The notes under the pieces: model-generated
What the model saw: only the letters and a program-made list of their open reading frames with translations
Told to the model about the DNA's origin: nothing
Databases searched by the model: none
In this document: positions 27,196 through 34,193 of the stretch, piece after piece
Position numbering within the stretch: position 1 is the stretch's first letter
Layout of the letters: every line of letters begins with the position of its first letter
Assembly (NCBI RefSeq): GCF_021538675.1
Contig: NZ_JAJUKH010000013.1
Coordinates: forward strand, 62,001 to 126,000
Length of the DNA stretch: 64,000 bases
Reading direction: 5' to 3'
From: Paenarthrobacter sp. AR 02
GTDB taxonomy: Bacteria; Actinomycetota; Actinomycetes; Actinomycetales; Micrococcaceae
Program-made: the position numbers and the translations under genes

Positions 27196-28122
27196 GTGGC
27201 TGCAGGTGGCGGTACCAAAGCGATCGTGGCGGCTCTCGCCGCCAATCTGACTATCGCTGTATTGAAGTTCATTGCGTTCTTCCTGACGGCGTCATCGTCA
27301 ATGCTCGCGGAGGCAATACACTCCGTTGCCGACTCCGGCAACCAGCTCCTGCTCCTGGTGGGCGGCAAGCGTGCCAAACGTGCTGCGAGCCCGGAACACC
27401 CGTTCGGCTACGGACGTGAGCGGTACATCTACGCCTTCATCGTCTCGATCGTTCTCTTCAGTGTCGGTGGCCTGTTTGCCCTCTACGAGGCCTTTGAGAA
27501 GTTCCAGCACCCGCACGGCATCGAAGGCGACTTCTGGTGGGTTCCGCTGGCCGTCCTCGTAGGTGCCATCATCGCCGAGGGGTTCTCCTTCCGGACCGCC
27601 ATCATCGAGTCGAACCACATCCGCGGCAAGCAGACCTGGGTAAAGTTCGTCCGAAACGCCAAACAGCCTGAATTGCCTGTGATCCTCCTGGAGGACTTCG
27701 GCGCCCTGCTCGGCTTGGTGTTCGCCCTCTTTGGCGTGAGCATGACCCTGGTTACCGGTGACGGTATCTGGGACGCCTTCGGCACGGCCATGATTGGTTT
27801 GCTGCTGGTAGCCATCGCCATCGTGCTGGCCATGGAGACCAAGTCTCTTCTTCTGGGCGAGTCTGCAACCAAGGAGGACGTGCAGCGGATCACCGAAGCC
27901 CTGGAGGCGGGCGGAACCCACATCATCCACCTTAAGACCATGCACCTGGGACCGGAGGAGTTGCTGGTGGCCGCCAAGATTTCCATGGGTGCCTCCGAGA
28001 CTGGCCAGGAGATCGCCAAGGGCATCGACGACGCCGAGCAGCGGATCCGGGCCGCTGTTCCGATTGCGCGGGTCATCTACCTTGAACCGGACATTGAGCG
28101 GGTCCAGGCGCAGCAGGCCTAG
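27196..28122 (+). CDS. Cation diffusion facilitator family transporter
   Basis: A 308-residue membrane protein with about six transmembrane helices and a C-terminal cytoplasmic domain. The metal-site helix has H-S-V-A-D (AEAIHSVADSGNQ), and HPFGYGRERYIYAF is the conserved CDF loop. The second metal-site helix contains LLEDFGALLGLVFAL. Family members export Zn, Fe, Mn or Co in exchange for protons; the metal is not readable here. GTG 27196 has GAGGTGAAG about 8 nt upstream. Confidence 0.88.
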   Translation: MAAGGGTKAIVAALAANLTIAVLKFIAFFLTASSSMLAEAIHSVADSGNQLLLLVGGKRAKRAASPEHPFGYGRERYIYAFIVSIVLFSVGGLFALYEAFEKFQHPHGIEGDFWWVPLAVLVGAIIAEGFSFRTAIIESNHIRGKQTWVKFVRNAKQPELPVILLEDFGALLGLVFALFGVSMTLVTGDGIWDAFGTAMIGLLLVAIAIVLAMETKSLLLGESATKEDVQRITEALEAGGTHIIHLKTMHLGPEELLVAAKISMGASETGQEIAKGIDDAEQRIRAAVPIARVIYLEPDIERVQAQQA

Positions 28123-28125
28123 GAC

Positions 28126-28171
28126 TTAAACGAAGAATGGCTCCGCACCGGCGGAGCCATTCTTCGTTTAA
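28126..28171. terminator. Bidirectional terminator between CDF and MFS genes
   Basis: Perfect 21-bp arms (28126-28146 and 28151-28171) around an ACCG loop, with A-rich and T-rich outer ends, so U-tracts form in both directions between convergent genes. Confidence 0.9.
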
Positions 28172-28217
28172 GGGCCTTGCCCAGGCTGATGAGGCGATGT
28201 ACCAGCCAGCCAGGCCA

Positions 28218-29426
28218 TCAGCTTGCCAGCGGCTTCCTGCGTTCCAGCAGGCCGCTCACAACGGCAACGCCGAGGCCCAGAACGGCCAGGACCGCACCCA
28301 CGAGTGCCGGAGCGACATAACCCCAACCCCACGCGATGACTGTGCCCCCGAGGAAAGCGCCCAGTGCGTTGGCAATGTTCAGGGCCGAGTGGTTCAAGGA
28401 GGAGGCAAGGGAAGCTGCGCCCGGAGCGGCATCCAGCAGGCGTGTCTGCAGGGCGGGGGTCAGCATGGATCCCACGCCGCCAACGACGAAGGCCATGATG
28501 AAGGCTGCCCATGCCCAGTGCGCCGCGATAGCGTAAACCACCAAGGCCACGGCGATCCCGGGCATGACCCAGTAAATGGTCCCCATGACGGACTTGTCCG
28601 CGATTCTTCCGCCAATGATGTTGCCGGCCACCATGCCAAGCCCATAAAGGGCCACAACGGCGGGGATAAGGCTCTCGGGTATACCGGCCACGGACGTCAT
28701 CGTGTGGGCGATGTAGGTGTAGACGGCAAAGAAGCCGCCGAAGCCGATGATGCCGATCAACAGCGCCAGCCACACCTGGAGGCGTTTGAGGGCTCCCAGC
28801 TCACGCCGGATGCTGGCGTCCGGGTGGGCGGCTTCGAACGGGACGAACTTCCACACCATGACAACGGTGAGAAGTCCGATGGCGCCGACAATGATGAACA
28901 GCAGCCGCCAACCGAAAGTTTGTCCCACCCAGGTGGCTAAAGGCACGCCGATGACATTGGACACCGTCAGGCCGGCCATCACCATGGAAATCGCCCAGCC
29001 GCGCTTTGTGGGAGCCACCAGGCCCGCCGCGATAACAGCTGCCACTCCGAAGAAGGCGCCGTGGGGGAGCCCGGAGGCGAAGCGGGAGAGCAGCATGGAA
29101 CCGTAGTCCGGGGCGATGAAGGACGTCAGGTTTGCCACGGACAGGAAAAGCATGAGACCCAAGGCAAGGTGCTTCTTGGGAAGTTTTGCGCCGAAGGCTG
29201 CAAAGATCGGCGCGCCGATGACGACGCCCAGAGCGTAGGCGGAGATGAGGCTGCCTGCCTCAGGGGTGCTGATATGCAGCCCTTCCTCGATTTCCTTCAG
29301 GAGGCCCATCATGGCGAACTCGGTGGTACCGATGGCAAACCCGCCCATTGCCAGGGCCAGGATGGCCATGCCAAGGTGGCGCTTGGTAGCTTTCGCTGTG
29401 GCGGACGGGGACACGGTGGTAGTCAT
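28218..29426 (-). CDS. MFS transporter, DHA1-type (AraJ/SotB-like)
   Basis: A 402-residue, 12-helix major facilitator. The N-terminal helix has FAIGTTEFAMMGLLKEI, a hallmark of the AraJ/SotB/NepI sugar and drug efflux group, and FGAKLPKKHLALGLML is the A-motif loop. The substrate is unknown. ATG 29426 has AAGAAGCAGG upstream; an upstream in-frame ATG at 29486 would add 20 non-conserved residues. No divergent regulator of its own is adjacent. Confidence 0.87.
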   Translation of the reverse strand: MTTTVSPSATAKATKRHLGMAILALAMGGFAIGTTEFAMMGLLKEIEEGLHISTPEAGSLISAYALGVVIGAPIFAAFGAKLPKKHLALGLMLFLSVANLTSFIAPDYGSMLLSRFASGLPHGAFFGVAAVIAAGLVAPTKRGWAISMVMAGLTVSNVIGVPLATWVGQTFGWRLLFIIVGAIGLLTVVMVWKFVPFEAAHPDASIRRELGALKRLQVWLALLIGIIGFGGFFAVYTYIAHTMTSVAGIPESLIPAVVALYGLGMVAGNIIGGRIADKSVMGTIYWVMPGIAVALVVYAIAAHWAWAAFIMAFVVGGVGSMLTPALQTRLLDAAPGAASLASSLNHSALNIANALGAFLGGTVIAWGWGYVAPALVGAVLAVLGLGVAVVSGLLERRKPLAS

Positions 29427-29560
29427 AAGCCTGCTTCTTGAGGGGTGCCTGATCGGCCGGGAAACGCGGAGAAAATCCGATAACAAGTTTAGTCGCGCTC
29501 AGGCGAGGTGACGTCAGCATGTGACGATGCCCATGGACGAGCCGGCCATAGACTGTTCGG

Positions 29561-29995
29561 GTGACTGGACTCATTAACGTTGTTGGCGCCGCCGTCGTGG
29601 ACTCCCTGGAAGCACCCACCCGTCTTCTCGCTGCACGCCGCACAGCCCCTCCCCAGTTCGCAGGGATGTGGGAGTTCCCCGGTGGCAAGGTGGAAACGGG
29701 CGAAACGGCAGAGGCCGCACTGCACCGGGAACTCGCCGAAGAGCTGGGGGTTGAGGTCCGTTTGGGCCAGGAGCTTGAATCCGGAAAGAGCGCCGGGTGG
29801 ACCCTCAACGAGCGTGCATCCATGCGGGTATGGTTCGCGGAGCTGACCGCAGGGGAGCCCCGCCCACTGGAAGATCACGACGAACTGCGCTGGATGTCGT
29901 TGGACGGCCTTGACGACGTTCTCGGACTTGCATGGATTCCGGCAGACCTGCCGATTGTCCAGGCCCTGCTTGATCGGGTGGCTGCCGGCGAGTAA
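29561..29995 (+). CDS. NUDIX hydrolase (8-oxo-dGTP diphosphatase, MutT-like)
   Basis: A 144-residue Nudix protein. The complete Nudix box G-x5-E-x7-R-E-x2-E-E-x-G is seen as GGKVETGETAEAALHRELAE then ELGVE, and FPGGK-type MWEFPGGKVE precedes it as in MutT. MutT-type enzymes remove oxidised dGTP before incorporation. GTG 29561 lies 6 nt after TAGACT (29549-29554), suggesting a leaderless message. The substrate is assigned by similarity. Confidence 0.88.
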   Translation: MTGLINVVGAAVVDSLEAPTRLLAARRTAPPQFAGMWEFPGGKVETGETAEAALHRELAEELGVEVRLGQELESGKSAGWTLNERASMRVWFAELTAGEPRPLEDHDELRWMSLDGLDDVLGLAWIPADLPIVQALLDRVAAGE

Positions 29996-30032
29996 GCTCC
30001 CCAGCGACTTGTGCACAGCCCCGCAGGGCGCC

Positions 30033-31127
30033 TCAGAACAGCGGCTCTTGTCCCGGCAAGGGTGAGGCAGCTTTGGCCTCCGAAGGCGCTCCTGAACCGT
30101 CGGTGGGGCGGGCATTGCGGTGGCTGAAACCGGAGCTTCCAGTGAAGCCGTGCTTGGCCTTGAAGAAACTGATCCTGCCTGCCAACCAGCTCCGGTAATC
30201 CTTGGAGGCATAGGAACCCTGGCCGTACAGTCGGCGGTATCTGCCCACCAATTCCGGATGCTGGGCGGCGAGCCAACTCATATACCATTCCCTGGTCCCG
30301 GGCTTGAGGTACAGGGCCCCGGCGGTGACTCCCGTGGCACCCGCCTTGGCCAGTTCGGTGAACAAGGCGTCGAGGGCTTCATCGGAATCCGTGAGCCACG
30401 GCAGGATGGGCATTGCCATGACCCCGCATCCCAGGCCGGCGTCACGGAGTCGGGCTATGAGCTTCAACCTCGCACGGGGGGAGGGGGTCCCGGGCTCAAT
30501 GAGCTCTGCGAGGTCTTCGTTGGTCATGGCAAGCGAGATGCCGAGGTCCACGGGAACCTGGGTTGCCGCATGCTTGAGCAGGGGGATGTCCCGGGCCAGC
30601 AATGTGCCTTTGGTCAGGATGGAGAAGGGTGTTCCTGAGTCCGCCAGTGCCCGGATGATTCCCGGCATGAGCGCATACCGGCCTTCGGCCCTCTGGTAGG
30701 GGTCCGTGTTGGTGCCGAGGGCAACCTGGTGTCGCTGCCAGGAGGGCTTGGCCAACTCCTTGCGCAGGACCTCCGCAGCGTTGATCTTGACCACCACCTG
30801 CGAATCGAAGTCCCGGCCGGCGTCGAATTCCAGGTAGGTGTGGCTCTTGCGGGCAAAGCAGTAGACGCAGGCGTGGCTGCAGCCCCGATAAGGATTCACC
30901 GTCCATTCAAAGGGCATGGCCGAACCGGAAGGCACCTTGTTGAGCACTGACTTTGCGGTGACCTCATGGAAGGTGACTCCGGAGAATTCGGGTGTCGAGA
31001 CGGAACGCACAAGCCCGGCAAGCGGCAGCAGGGCCTCCATGGCCGGGGCAGGGCCGGAAGGCGTGTTGCCACTGTTATCGGACGCCAACCCACGTGCCGG
31101 TGAAAGTGCTTGTGCGTCCCATCTCAT
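30033..31127 (-). CDS. Rv2578c-family radical SAM protein
   Basis: A 364-residue radical SAM enzyme. The cluster motif CxxxCxxC is in YRGCSHACVYCFARKSHTY near 80-87. The following VVVKINAAEVLRKEL and TDPYQRAEGRYALMPGII match the SplB-like group called Rv2578c in actinobacteria; the reaction is unknown, though the resemblance to spore photoproduct lyase and related proteins suggests a DNA- or nucleotide-linked role. The C-terminal about 40 residues are low complexity. The start at ATG 31127 places a LexA box (31137-31152) immediately upstream, so the gene is probably damage-inducible. Confidence 0.85.
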   Translation of the reverse strand: MRWDAQALSPARGLASDNSGNTPSGPAPAMEALLPLAGLVRSVSTPEFSGVTFHEVTAKSVLNKVPSGSAMPFEWTVNPYRGCSHACVYCFARKSHTYLEFDAGRDFDSQVVVKINAAEVLRKELAKPSWQRHQVALGTNTDPYQRAEGRYALMPGIIRALADSGTPFSILTKGTLLARDIPLLKHAATQVPVDLGISLAMTNEDLAELIEPGTPSPRARLKLIARLRDAGLGCGVMAMPILPWLTDSDEALDALFTELAKAGATGVTAGALYLKPGTREWYMSWLAAQHPELVGRYRRLYGQGSYASKDYRSWLAGRISFFKAKHGFTGSSGFSHRNARPTDGSGAPSEAKAASPLPGQEPLF

Positions 31128-31136
31128 GGTCTCTAT

Positions 31137-31152
31137 TCGAAGGTATGTTCGA
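31137..31152 (-). promoter_or_regulatory. LexA box in front of the Rv2578c-type radical SAM gene
   Basis: TCGAAGGTATGTTCGA matches TCGAAC-N4-GTTCGA at all half-site bases except position 6, and outer bases extend the symmetry to ATTCGAA/TTCGAAT. It is the most symmetric normally spaced box in the window. It ends 9 nt before the start codon at 31127 and would cover the promoter. Confidence 0.85.
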
Positions 31153-31216
31153 ATAAATGTCAAGGCTTCGGCGGGCAGTCCGTACACGCGGATGGCGGTG
31201 TTGCTAGGGTTGGCCC

Positions 31217-31858
31217 ATGATTCTCCTGACTGGCTTCGAACCCTTTGGCGAGGATGCGGTCAATCCGTCGTGGGTAGCCGTGCAACGTGCCAGGGACATC
31301 CTCCGGAACGAGGGCCACGCGGTGGAAGCACTCGAACTGCCGTGCGTTTTTGGCAGGTCGGCTGCCGCCCTGAACGCGGCCATGGATCGGCTGGTTCCTG
31401 ACGTGGTGGTTTGCGTGGGCCTGGCAGGCGGGCGTGAGCGCGTATCGCTGGAACGTGTCGCCATCAATTGCGATGACGCCAGGATTCCGGACAACGCCGG
31501 CCAACGGCCCATCGACCAGGAAGTTATCAGGGGCGGACCAGCTGCCTACTTCTCCAGCCTGCCGATCAAAGCAGCACTCCGGAACCTCCAGATCGCCGGC
31601 ATCAAGGGCGAAGTCTCACAATCAGCCGGCACGTACGTCTGCAACCACGTCTTCTATGCGCTCATGCACGCGCTGGCGTCCAGGCCCGGGGTCCGCGGGG
31701 GCTTCATCCACGTCCCCTACCTTCCGGAGCAATTGCCACCGGCCGCTGCCACTCCGTCCATGCCCCTTGAAGTGATGGCCGAAGGCGTTGCCTCGGTTGT
31801 CCGCACGGCGCTTGGAACCACAACGGACATACAGCTGCCCGCAGGAGCAATCCACTAA
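31217..31858 (+). CDS. pcp: Pyroglutamyl-peptidase I
   Basis: A 213-residue cysteine peptidase (family C15) that removes N-terminal pyroglutamate. LLTGFEPFGEDAVNPSW opens the protein, the catalytic Glu lies in RVSLERVAINCDDARIPDN, the Cys is in SAGTYVCNHVFYALMH, and the His is in GGFIHVPYLPEQ. ATG 31217 follows TAGGGT (31205-31210) by 6 nt with no Shine-Dalgarno sequence (leaderless). It is divergent from the radical SAM gene and convergent with the SIMPL gene. Confidence 0.94.
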   Translation: MILLTGFEPFGEDAVNPSWVAVQRARDILRNEGHAVEALELPCVFGRSAAALNAAMDRLVPDVVVCVGLAGGRERVSLERVAINCDDARIPDNAGQRPIDQEVIRGGPAAYFSSLPIKAALRNLQIAGIKGEVSQSAGTYVCNHVFYALMHALASRPGVRGGFIHVPYLPEQLPPAAATPSMPLEVMAEGVASVVRTALGTTTDIQLPAGAIH

Positions 31859-31872
31859 ACAGGAGCAGTCCA

Positions 31873-32502
31873 CTAAAGGAGTTCCCACTCCACCGTGACA
31901 GAAGCGGAGACTGACGATTCGCCGGCCTCCACCGGGAGCGCTTCCGCGGAAAAGGAGGCCCTGACCAGCCCGCCCATGGGAATGGGGGAGCCTGGAACTG
32001 GTTGTTGGGAAATGGATCGAACGGCTCCAAGCCGCGCGCCTGCCAGACCGGCGTACTGCTCCGCCCTGGCCAAGGCGTCCTGCCACGCCGCCTCCTGTGC
32101 CTGTGCATTGATGGGAGCCGTATCCGCGAAGCCTTGCTCGATACCGTTGATTCTGATGTCGTCCCCACCGGCGGCAATCGCGGCAGCGATGGCAGCCGGA
32201 GCATCTGCCTGGGTGCGGATGCCCACCTGCAATGTGGTGGATGCGACGTAGGCGGTCACCTTTTGGCCCTGCCCTTCCACCCATGCGACGTCGGCACGGA
32301 GGTTCAAGCCACTCGTTCGCATGTCAACGCCGGCCACGCCGGCTTCATGCAAAGCCGTAGCGACAGCGGAAGCCGCCTTTCCGGCGTCGTCATATGCCTT
32401 TCCCGCAGTCTCGCGGCGGGTTTCCACGCCGAGAGTCAGCGTGACCAGGTCGGGGGCGGCCTTGGCGCTGCCGGTGCCGGTGACGGTGATGGTTCGCTTC
32501 AT
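31873..32502 (-). CDS. SIMPL domain-containing protein (DUF541)
   Basis: A 209-residue protein with the SIMPL/DUF541 pattern: ITVTGTGSAKAAPDLVTLTL at the start, repeated VAWVEGQGQKVTAYVASTTL, and a C-terminal ESSVSASVTVEWEL strand. No signal peptide or transmembrane segment is evident, unlike the periplasmic E. coli YggE. Function is not established; YggE-type proteins are linked to oxidative stress. The start is 2 nt after the stop of the HEERH protein gene, so the two form one transcript. Confidence 0.85.
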   Translation of the reverse strand: MKRTITVTGTGSAKAAPDLVTLTLGVETRRETAGKAYDDAGKAASAVATALHEAGVAGVDMRTSGLNLRADVAWVEGQGQKVTAYVASTTLQVGIRTQADAPAAIAAAIAAGGDDIRINGIEQGFADTAPINAQAQEAAWQDALARAEQYAGLAGARLGAVRSISQQPVPGSPIPMGGLVRASFSAEALPVEAGESSVSASVTVEWELL

Positions 32503-32504
32503 TC

Positions 32505-32951
32505 TTAAGCCTCGATTCGTTGGTCGGCTGGTCCGCCCTGCCGACGCTTGTGGTTGTCAATGTAGCCGCCGGCGGCGAGGCCGGCCTGGCGCTCAAAGAA
32601 GTTCATCGACGCCGGGTCTCCGCTGCGCAGCAGTGACCACCCGGCAGCGATCCCGTATAACGCCAGGAAGGGCAGCCCAAGGCAATACGCATACTGGGTG
32701 CTGTGCCGCTCCTCGTGTCCCAGGAGGGTGGCGTTGCTGCCTGCCAGGCCATGGGGTGCCCGGTAAAGAATTACATTCCCCACGGTGAACGCTCCCGCAT
32801 GGGGCAATTTCCAGCGGTACCCGGCAGCGATCACCAGGCCGCGGGGACCGTGCGACAGGCGGGAGCGCGACGCCACCGCCACCCCAAGTCCCAACGGCGT
32901 GGACAGGTTGATGACATTTGCGATCTGCCTCAGGCGCTGCGCGGGAGTCAT
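32505..32951 (-). CDS. Uncharacterised small protein with a HEERH motif
   Basis: A 148-residue protein. Residues 79-83 read H-E-E-R-H within LLGHEERHSTQYAYCLG, a HExxH arrangement like a zincin metal site, followed by a hydrophobic LPFLALYGIAAGWSLL. This part resembles the H-E-x-x-H-x-x-Q stretch of DUF4157-like proteins, but I cannot assign a family. The C-terminal NFFERQAGLAAGGYIDNHKR could hold a third ligand. ATG 32951 follows TAGCAT (complement of 32958-32963) by 6 nt, a leaderless start. Metal binding and protease activity are untested. Confidence 0.65.
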   Translation of the reverse strand: MTPAQRLRQIANVINLSTPLGLGVAVASRSRLSHGPRGLVIAAGYRWKLPHAGAFTVGNVILYRAPHGLAGSNATLLGHEERHSTQYAYCLGLPFLALYGIAAGWSLLRSGDPASMNFFERQAGLAAGGYIDNHKRRQGGPADQRIEA

Positions 32952-33129
32952 GAAGCCATGCTAGACCCGTGGGTCCTGCGGAGGCCGGACGGGAGACAGG
33001 CGTTAAATCAGGTCCATGACGTTCAACTAGACTGGACGTTAGTGCCAGCCGTCCGCGGCGAGCACTGCCCTTTTTCGTTTTCCAGGCCAGCATTGCCGGC
33101 CGCTCCCTACTCGTAGCTAAGAACAGTAG

Positions 33130-34191
33130 ATGACTGACACTTTGCCAGGCGCTGCCAGCCCGAATCCGCTGGATGAAGCCGCCATCACCGCCGCCGTCGA
33201 GGACGCGCTCGCAGCCATCGCGGCAGCTTCCTCCCTCGAAGAACTCAAGGCTGTCCGCCTCGCCCACACCGGCGAGAAGTCGCCCCTGAGCCTAGCCAAC
33301 CGTGAAATTGGCGGCTTGGCCAAGGAGCACAAAGCTGCTGCAGGCAAGCTCATGGGGTCCTCCCGCGGCCGGGTCAACCAGGCGCTCGCAGCCCGGACCG
33401 AGGTGTTGGAGGCAGAGAACGATGCCCGGATCCTCGTCGAGGAAACTGTGGATGTCACCGCCGCTCCGCGACGTCGCCGTGCCGGTGCACGCCACCCGTT
33501 GTCCACGCTTCAGGATCGCGTGTCGGACATCTTCGTGGGCATGGGTTGGGAAATCGCCGAAGGCCCCGAGGTCGAGTCGGAATGGTTCAACTTCGATGCC
33601 CTGAACTTCAAGCCGGACCACCCGGCCCGCGAAATGCAGGACACGTTCTTCGTGGAGCCCCCCGAAGCGCACCTGCTGATGCGTACCCACACCTCGCCGG
33701 TACAGGTACGTTCCATGCTGGAACGTGAAGTGCCCATCTATGTCCTGTGCCCCGGCAAGGTGTTCCGCACCGATGAACTCGATGCCACCCACACCCCTGT
33801 CTTCCACCAGTTCGAGGGCCTTGCGATCGACAAGGACCTCAGCATGGCAGACCTTCGCGGAACGTTGGAGCACTTCGCCCGGCAGATGTTCGGCGACGAA
33901 GCCTCCATCCGCCTGCGCCCCAACTACTTCCCGTTCACGGAACCGTCCGCGGAGTTGGACATCTGGCACCCCGGAGCAAAGGGCGGCCCACGTTGGATCG
34001 AATGGGGTGGCTGCGGCATGGTCAATCCCAACGTCCTCCGGGCAGCCGGCATCGATCCGGACATCTATTCAGGTTTTGCCTTCGGTATGGGCATTGAGCG
34101 CACGCTCATGTTCCGCAACGAAGTCGGCGATATGCGCGACATGATCGAAGGCGACGTACGTTTCAGCGAGCACTTCGGGATGGAGATCTAA
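33130..34191 (+). CDS. pheS: Phenylalanine--tRNA ligase alpha subunit
   Basis: A 353-residue class II synthetase catalytic subunit. The N-terminal coiled coil (about 15-95) is followed by the catalytic core: motif 2 region EKVFRTDELDATHTPVFHQF appears as PGKVFRTDELDATHTPVFHQ, and motif 3 is FAFGMGIERTLM. ATG 33130. A TAGACT hexamer at 33028-33033 is a candidate -10, giving a leader of about 90 nt. pheT follows after 2 nt. Confidence 0.97.
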   Translation: MTDTLPGAASPNPLDEAAITAAVEDALAAIAAASSLEELKAVRLAHTGEKSPLSLANREIGGLAKEHKAAAGKLMGSSRGRVNQALAARTEVLEAENDARILVEETVDVTAAPRRRRAGARHPLSTLQDRVSDIFVGMGWEIAEGPEVESEWFNFDALNFKPDHPAREMQDTFFVEPPEAHLLMRTHTSPVQVRSMLEREVPIYVLCPGKVFRTDELDATHTPVFHQFEGLAIDKDLSMADLRGTLEHFARQMFGDEASIRLRPNYFPFTEPSAELDIWHPGAKGGPRWIEWGGCGMVNPNVLRAAGIDPDIYSGFAFGMGIERTLMFRNEVGDMRDMIEGDVRFSEHFGMEI

Positions 34192-34193
34192 CA

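Noticed and set aside
33000-33129. Possible T-box or tRNA-like leader upstream of pheS
   Set aside because: No T-box core sequence, no terminator/antiterminator pair and no tRNA cloverleaf could be recognised; only a possible -10 hexamer.
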